54,856 nt of DNA from Arminella tubonensis. GTDB lineage: Bacteria; Pseudomonadota; Alphaproteobacteria; Rhizobiales; Rhizobiaceae. The stretch is taken from assembly GCF_003240585.1 (NCBI RefSeq), contig NZ_PCDP01000053.1:1-54856 (forward strand). The letters are read 5' to 3'. A model generated the notes under the pieces. It was given only the letters and a program-made list of their open reading frames with translations. It had not been told where the DNA came from and searched no databases. Within the stretch, counting starts at the first letter, position 1. Every line of letters starts with the position of its first letter. The position numbers and the translations under genes are program-made. Below, piece after piece: positions 52,188-54,856 of this stretch.

Positions 52188-54506
52188 TCACTTTGCCGGC
52201 GCGGGTGGAACCGCGCGGGCGAGGTTGGCTTCATACTGATACTTGCCTGCCTGGTACTGCTTTGGCCAGGGGATCGAGCTTATACCGATCTTGGCCGCTT
52301 CGTGCAGCGACCATGCGGGGTCTGCCAGATGCGGACGGGCGACGGCGCAGAGATCGGCGCGACCGGCGGCGATGATCGAATTGGCGTGGTCTGCTTCCGA
52401 GATTGCCCCGACCGCGATGGTCGGGATACCAATTTCGTTGCGGATTTTGTCGGAGAAGGGGGTCTGGAAGAGGCGGCCATAGACCGGCTGCTCCTCCTTT
52501 GACACCTGCCCGGACGAGCAGTCGATCAGGTCGGCGCCGGCATCCTTGAACATCTGCGCGAAGATCGCGGCATCCTCAGGCGTATTGCCGCCATCGGTCC
52601 AGTCGTTGCAGGACAGGCGGACCGAGATCGGCTTGTCCTCAGGCCAGACGGCGCGGATGGCTTTGAATATCTCCAGCGGGTAGCGGGCGCGATTTTCGTG
52701 GCTGCCGCCGTATTCGTCATCGCGGATGTTGGTGAGCGGCGAAAGGAAGCTCGAGAGCAGGTAGCCGTGGGCGCAGTGCAGCTCCAGCCAGTCGGCGCCG
52801 GTCGTTGCGGCCAGTTCGGTGGCGCGAACGTGTTCGGCCTTGACGCGGTCCATGTCGGCACGGTCCATCGCCTTCGGCACCTGGCTGTGTTTCAGGTAGG
52901 GCAGGGCGGAGGCCGAGATCAGCGGCCATTCGCCCTCGGTCACCGGCTGGTCGATGCCTTCCCAGGCAACCTTGGTCGCGCCCTTTCGGCCCGCATGGCC
53001 AAGCTGGATGCCGACCTTGGCGCTGCTATTGCTGTGGACGAAATCGACGACGCGGCGCCAACCTTCCGCCTGCTCCTCGCTCCAGAGCCCGAGGCAACCC
53101 GGGGTGATGCGGGCGTCGGGCGAAACGCAGGTCATTTCGGCGAAGATCAGAGCCGCGCCACCGAGCGCGCGCGCGCCGAGATGCACCATGTGGAAATCGT
53201 TGATCAGGCCGTCCTTGGCCGAATACATCGCCATCGGCGACATGACGATGCGGTTCGGCAGCGTGACGCCGCGCAGCGAATAGGGCGTGAACATCGGCGG
53301 CAGGCAGCGATCGTTGCCGACGGCAAGCCCCGACTTCTTCGCAAACCAGCGCTCGTAGCCTTCAAGCCAGTCCTTGTCGCGGAGCCTGAGGTTTTCGTGG
53401 CTGATGCGCTGCGAGCGGGTGAGCATCGAATACATGAACTGCTCGGGTTCGAGCGTGTCGGCATATCGGCGGCCGACGACCTCGAACCATTCCATGGCGT
53501 TGCGCGCCGCATTCTGGATGCGGGCGACGTCGACACGGCGGATTTCCTCGTAGGTGTCGAGGACGGCGGGGATCTTATCGACGGTATGGCCCTGCAGCTG
53601 GAACTGGCGCGTCAATTCGATCGCATCGTCGATCGCAAGCTTCGTGCCGGAGCCGATGGCGAAATGGGCGGTATGGGCGGCGTCACCCATCAGCACGACG
53701 TGGGAATTGCCGTTGAAATGGCTCCATTTTCCGCAGATGAGCCGGTTGAAATTGAGCCAGGCCGAGCCGCGGACATGGCGGGCGTTGGTCATCAGCGAGG
53801 CGCCGCCGAGCACTTCCGAAAACAGGTTCTCGCAAAAGGCTATCGAGCCGTCCTGGTCGATCTTGTCGAGGCCGTGGGCAAGATAAGCCTCTTCCGTGGT
53901 CTCGATGATGAAGGTCGAGGTCTTGTCGTCGAACTTGTAGATATGTGCCTGGAACCAGCCGTGGTCGGTCTTGCGGAAATCGAAGGTGAAGGCGTCGTAG
54001 AGCTTGTTAGTGCCCAGCCAGATATACCGGTTCGGGCGGGTGATCATGTCGGGCTGGAAGATCTCGGGATAGTGATTGCGGATTTTCGAGTTCAGCCCGT
54101 CCGAGCCGATGACGAGGTCGGCGTCCGGATAATCGAGATCGGAGTTCGCATCGGTTTCGAAGACGAGCTCGACGCCGAGCGCTTCGCAACGCTTCTGCAG
54201 GATGTTCAGGAGTTTCTTGCGGCCGATGCCGACGAAGCCATGGCCGGACGTGCGCTGCCTCGTGCCCTTGAACCAGACTTCGATATCGTCCCAGTGATTG
54301 AAGGCATCCTGGATTTCGGCCGCACTTTCGGGGTCCCAGACCTTCATCGAATCCATGGTCGCGTCGGAGAAGACGACGCCCCAGCCGAAGGTGTCGTAGG
54401 GCTTGTTGCGCTCGACGACGCGGATCGAGTGTTCCGGGTGGAGCTTCTTCATCAGAAGGCCGAAATAGAGCCCTGCGGGGCCGCCACCGATACAGACGAT
54501 TTTCAT
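52188..54506 (-). CDS. Bifunctional 2-aminobenzoyl-CoA monooxygenase/reductase type enzyme (salicylyl-CoA 5-hydroxylase/oxidoreductase)
   Basis: A 772-aa two-domain flavoenzyme. Residues 1 to about 390 are a group-A flavin monooxygenase (CIGGGPAGLYFGLLMKK; DADLVIGSDGLNSKIR; VVLMGDAAHTAHFAIGSGTK). Residues about 404-772 are an old-yellow-enzyme-like reductase (MFTPYSLRGVTLPNRIVMSP; GIQLGHAGRKG; HCAHGYLLSSFLSPLTN). The same fusion is known as 2-aminobenzoyl-CoA monooxygenase/reductase in Azoarcus evansii, which hydroxylates and then dearomatises the CoA ester. Database names also give salicylyl-CoA 5-hydroxylase. The start ATG 54506 has AGAGGAAATGCG upstream. It is the first gene of the operon. 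Confidence 0.93.
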   Translation of the reverse strand: MKIVCIGGGPAGLYFGLLMKKLHPEHSIRVVERNKPYDTFGWGVVFSDATMDSMKVWDPESAAEIQDAFNHWDDIEVWFKGTRQRTSGHGFVGIGRKKLLNILQKRCEALGVELVFETDANSDLDYPDADLVIGSDGLNSKIRNHYPEIFQPDMITRPNRYIWLGTNKLYDAFTFDFRKTDHGWFQAHIYKFDDKTSTFIIETTEEAYLAHGLDKIDQDGSIAFCENLFSEVLGGASLMTNARHVRGSAWLNFNRLICGKWSHFNGNSHVVLMGDAAHTAHFAIGSGTKLAIDDAIELTRQFQLQGHTVDKIPAVLDTYEEIRRVDVARIQNAARNAMEWFEVVGRRYADTLEPEQFMYSMLTRSQRISHENLRLRDKDWLEGYERWFAKKSGLAVGNDRCLPPMFTPYSLRGVTLPNRIVMSPMAMYSAKDGLINDFHMVHLGARALGGAALIFAEMTCVSPDARITPGCLGLWSEEQAEGWRRVVDFVHSNSSAKVGIQLGHAGRKGATKVAWEGIDQPVTEGEWPLISASALPYLKHSQVPKAMDRADMDRVKAEHVRATELAATTGADWLELHCAHGYLLSSFLSPLTNIRDDEYGGSHENRARYPLEIFKAIRAVWPEDKPISVRLSCNDWTDGGNTPEDAAIFAQMFKDAGADLIDCSSGQVSKEEQPVYGRLFQTPFSDKIRNEIGIPTIAVGAISEADHANSIIAAGRADLCAVARPHLADPAWSLHEAAKIGISSIPWPKQYQAGKYQYEANLARAVPPAPAK

Positions 54507-54555
54507 CGCATTTCCTCTACAGTCGCTCCACGGCGCGAGCCGCATCGTGTCGAGT

Positions 54556-54597
54556 TATTTTAAGTTTAAAATATAATCACCAGATATCCTGCGTCAA
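54556..54597 (-). promoter_or_regulatory. Operon promoter with overlapping palindromic operator
   Basis: On the minus strand TTGACG (54597-54592), 16 bases, then TATATT (54575-54570) form a sigma70-like promoter. Overlapping the -10 and downstream, TATTTTAA-GT-TTAAAATA (54556-54573) is a perfect palindrome with 8-bp arms, a typical position for a MarR- or TetR-type repressor. No such regulator gene is in the window. Confidence 0.6.
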
Positions 54598-54617
54598 GCA
54601 TTAAATGGGAAGAAAGA

Positions 54618-54651
54618 CCCCTCCCCAACCCTCCCCACAAGGGGGAGGGGG
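54618..54651. repeat. RIME-type repeat fragment
   Basis: CCCCTCCCCAACCCTCCCC followed by GGGGGAGGGGG is the characteristic end of the Rhizobiaceae intergenic palindrome. It lies between the operon promoter and the IS end. Confidence 0.6.
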
Positions 54652-54729
54652 TTAACTTGCCGCGCCGTTCTCCTAAAACAACGCTCTCCGCGCAACAGAG
54701 GAATCGAGTGTTTGAGCGGGTGCGGCAAC

Positions 54730-54856
54730 CTAGTCGATTGATTCCAACACTTGGTGCCCACGTCTGACGGCTGCGATGATGTCGTCAGGGTCTGCTTTCC
54801 AGATGAACGGCTTCGGCTCTTCATTGTGCTCTTTGATAAAGCGGTTGATGGCTGCC
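54730..54856 (-). mobile_element. C-terminal end of an IS630-type transposase (right window edge)
   Basis: The minus-strand frame entering at 54855 reads AAINRFIKEHNEEPKPFIW, then KADPDDIIAAVRRGHQVLES, then ID and stop (TAG at 54732-54730). EPKPF(V/I)W..DPD.I..AV.RGHQ(V)L(E/D)SI is the usual C-terminus of DDE-endonuclease IS630 transposases. It differs from the left-edge element (SYEDIVDHCC type), so the two are not copies of one IS. The rest of the gene lies outside the window. Confidence 0.8.

Noticed and set aside
52698..54563. 621-codon + frame opposite the bifunctional flavoenzyme
   Set aside because: Antisense to an enzyme with intact domain motifs.
1..54856. CRISPR arrays, tRNA or rRNA genes
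   Set aside because: No regularly spaced repeats and no tRNA-like or rRNA-like sequence was recognised on either strand by eye.

Overview
The window looks like accessory DNA (plasmid, chromid or genomic island) of a Rhizobiaceae bacterium (Rhizobium/Neorhizobium/Agrobacterium type). The protein families, the RIME-like intergenic repeats (36.3 and 54.6 kb) and the GC-rich codon use of the right two thirds support this. No tRNA, rRNA or CRISPR array was seen. Both edges carry C-terminal ends of two different IS630-type transposases, so the segment is bounded by insertion-sequence material.

Left part (1-17.4 kb, lower GC, many unknown genes). An IS630 end abuts a 5'-truncated nucleoside-deoxyribosyltransferase/TIR-like gene. 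An isolated flagellin and a LuxR-type regulator follow. Next comes a mobilizable-element module: four small genes (two are tandem paralogs), a MobV/Pre-like relaxase, a rolling-circle Rep-like protein with an HxN instead of HxH motif, and a divergent serine resolvase. Then come an RsbQ-like alpha/beta hydrolase translationally coupled to a PAS histidine kinase, an Imm50-like immunity gene, small membrane proteins, an HNH-like protein, and about 3 kb of poorly coding DNA with hairpins and IS-like repeats.

Middle part (17.5-45.3 kb). This is ordinary rhizobial catabolic and stress cargo. It includes a GMC oxidoreductase, PsiF, a DUF4189 protein, two NtaA/DszA-type flavin monooxygenases, and an IclR regulator divergent from an L-fuconate dehydratase and D-2-hydroxyacid dehydrogenase pair. 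It also holds a MhqO-MhqD-like fusion with an MFS exporter, gamma-glutamyltranspeptidase, glycerate kinase, two FadR-type regulators (one with a clear palindromic operator), OsmC, a LysR/SDR pair, a class III nucleotide cyclase and adenine deaminase.

Right part (45.1-54.6 kb, minus strand). This is a very tight eight-gene operon starting with a bifunctional flavin monooxygenase/old-yellow-enzyme protein of the 2-aminobenzoyl-CoA monooxygenase/reductase (salicylyl-CoA 5-hydroxylase) type. An SDR, enoyl-CoA hydratase, acyl-CoA dehydrogenase, glutaryl-CoA dehydrogenase-like enzyme, hotdog thioesterase, RidA-family protein and hydratase/hydroxyacyl-CoA dehydrogenase fusion follow. I infer an aerobic CoA-thioester route for anthranilate or a related aromatic that ends in beta-oxidation. 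The expected aryl-CoA ligase is not in the window. A sigma70-like promoter with an overlapping perfect 8-bp-arm palindrome precedes the operon, squeezed between it and the right IS630 end.
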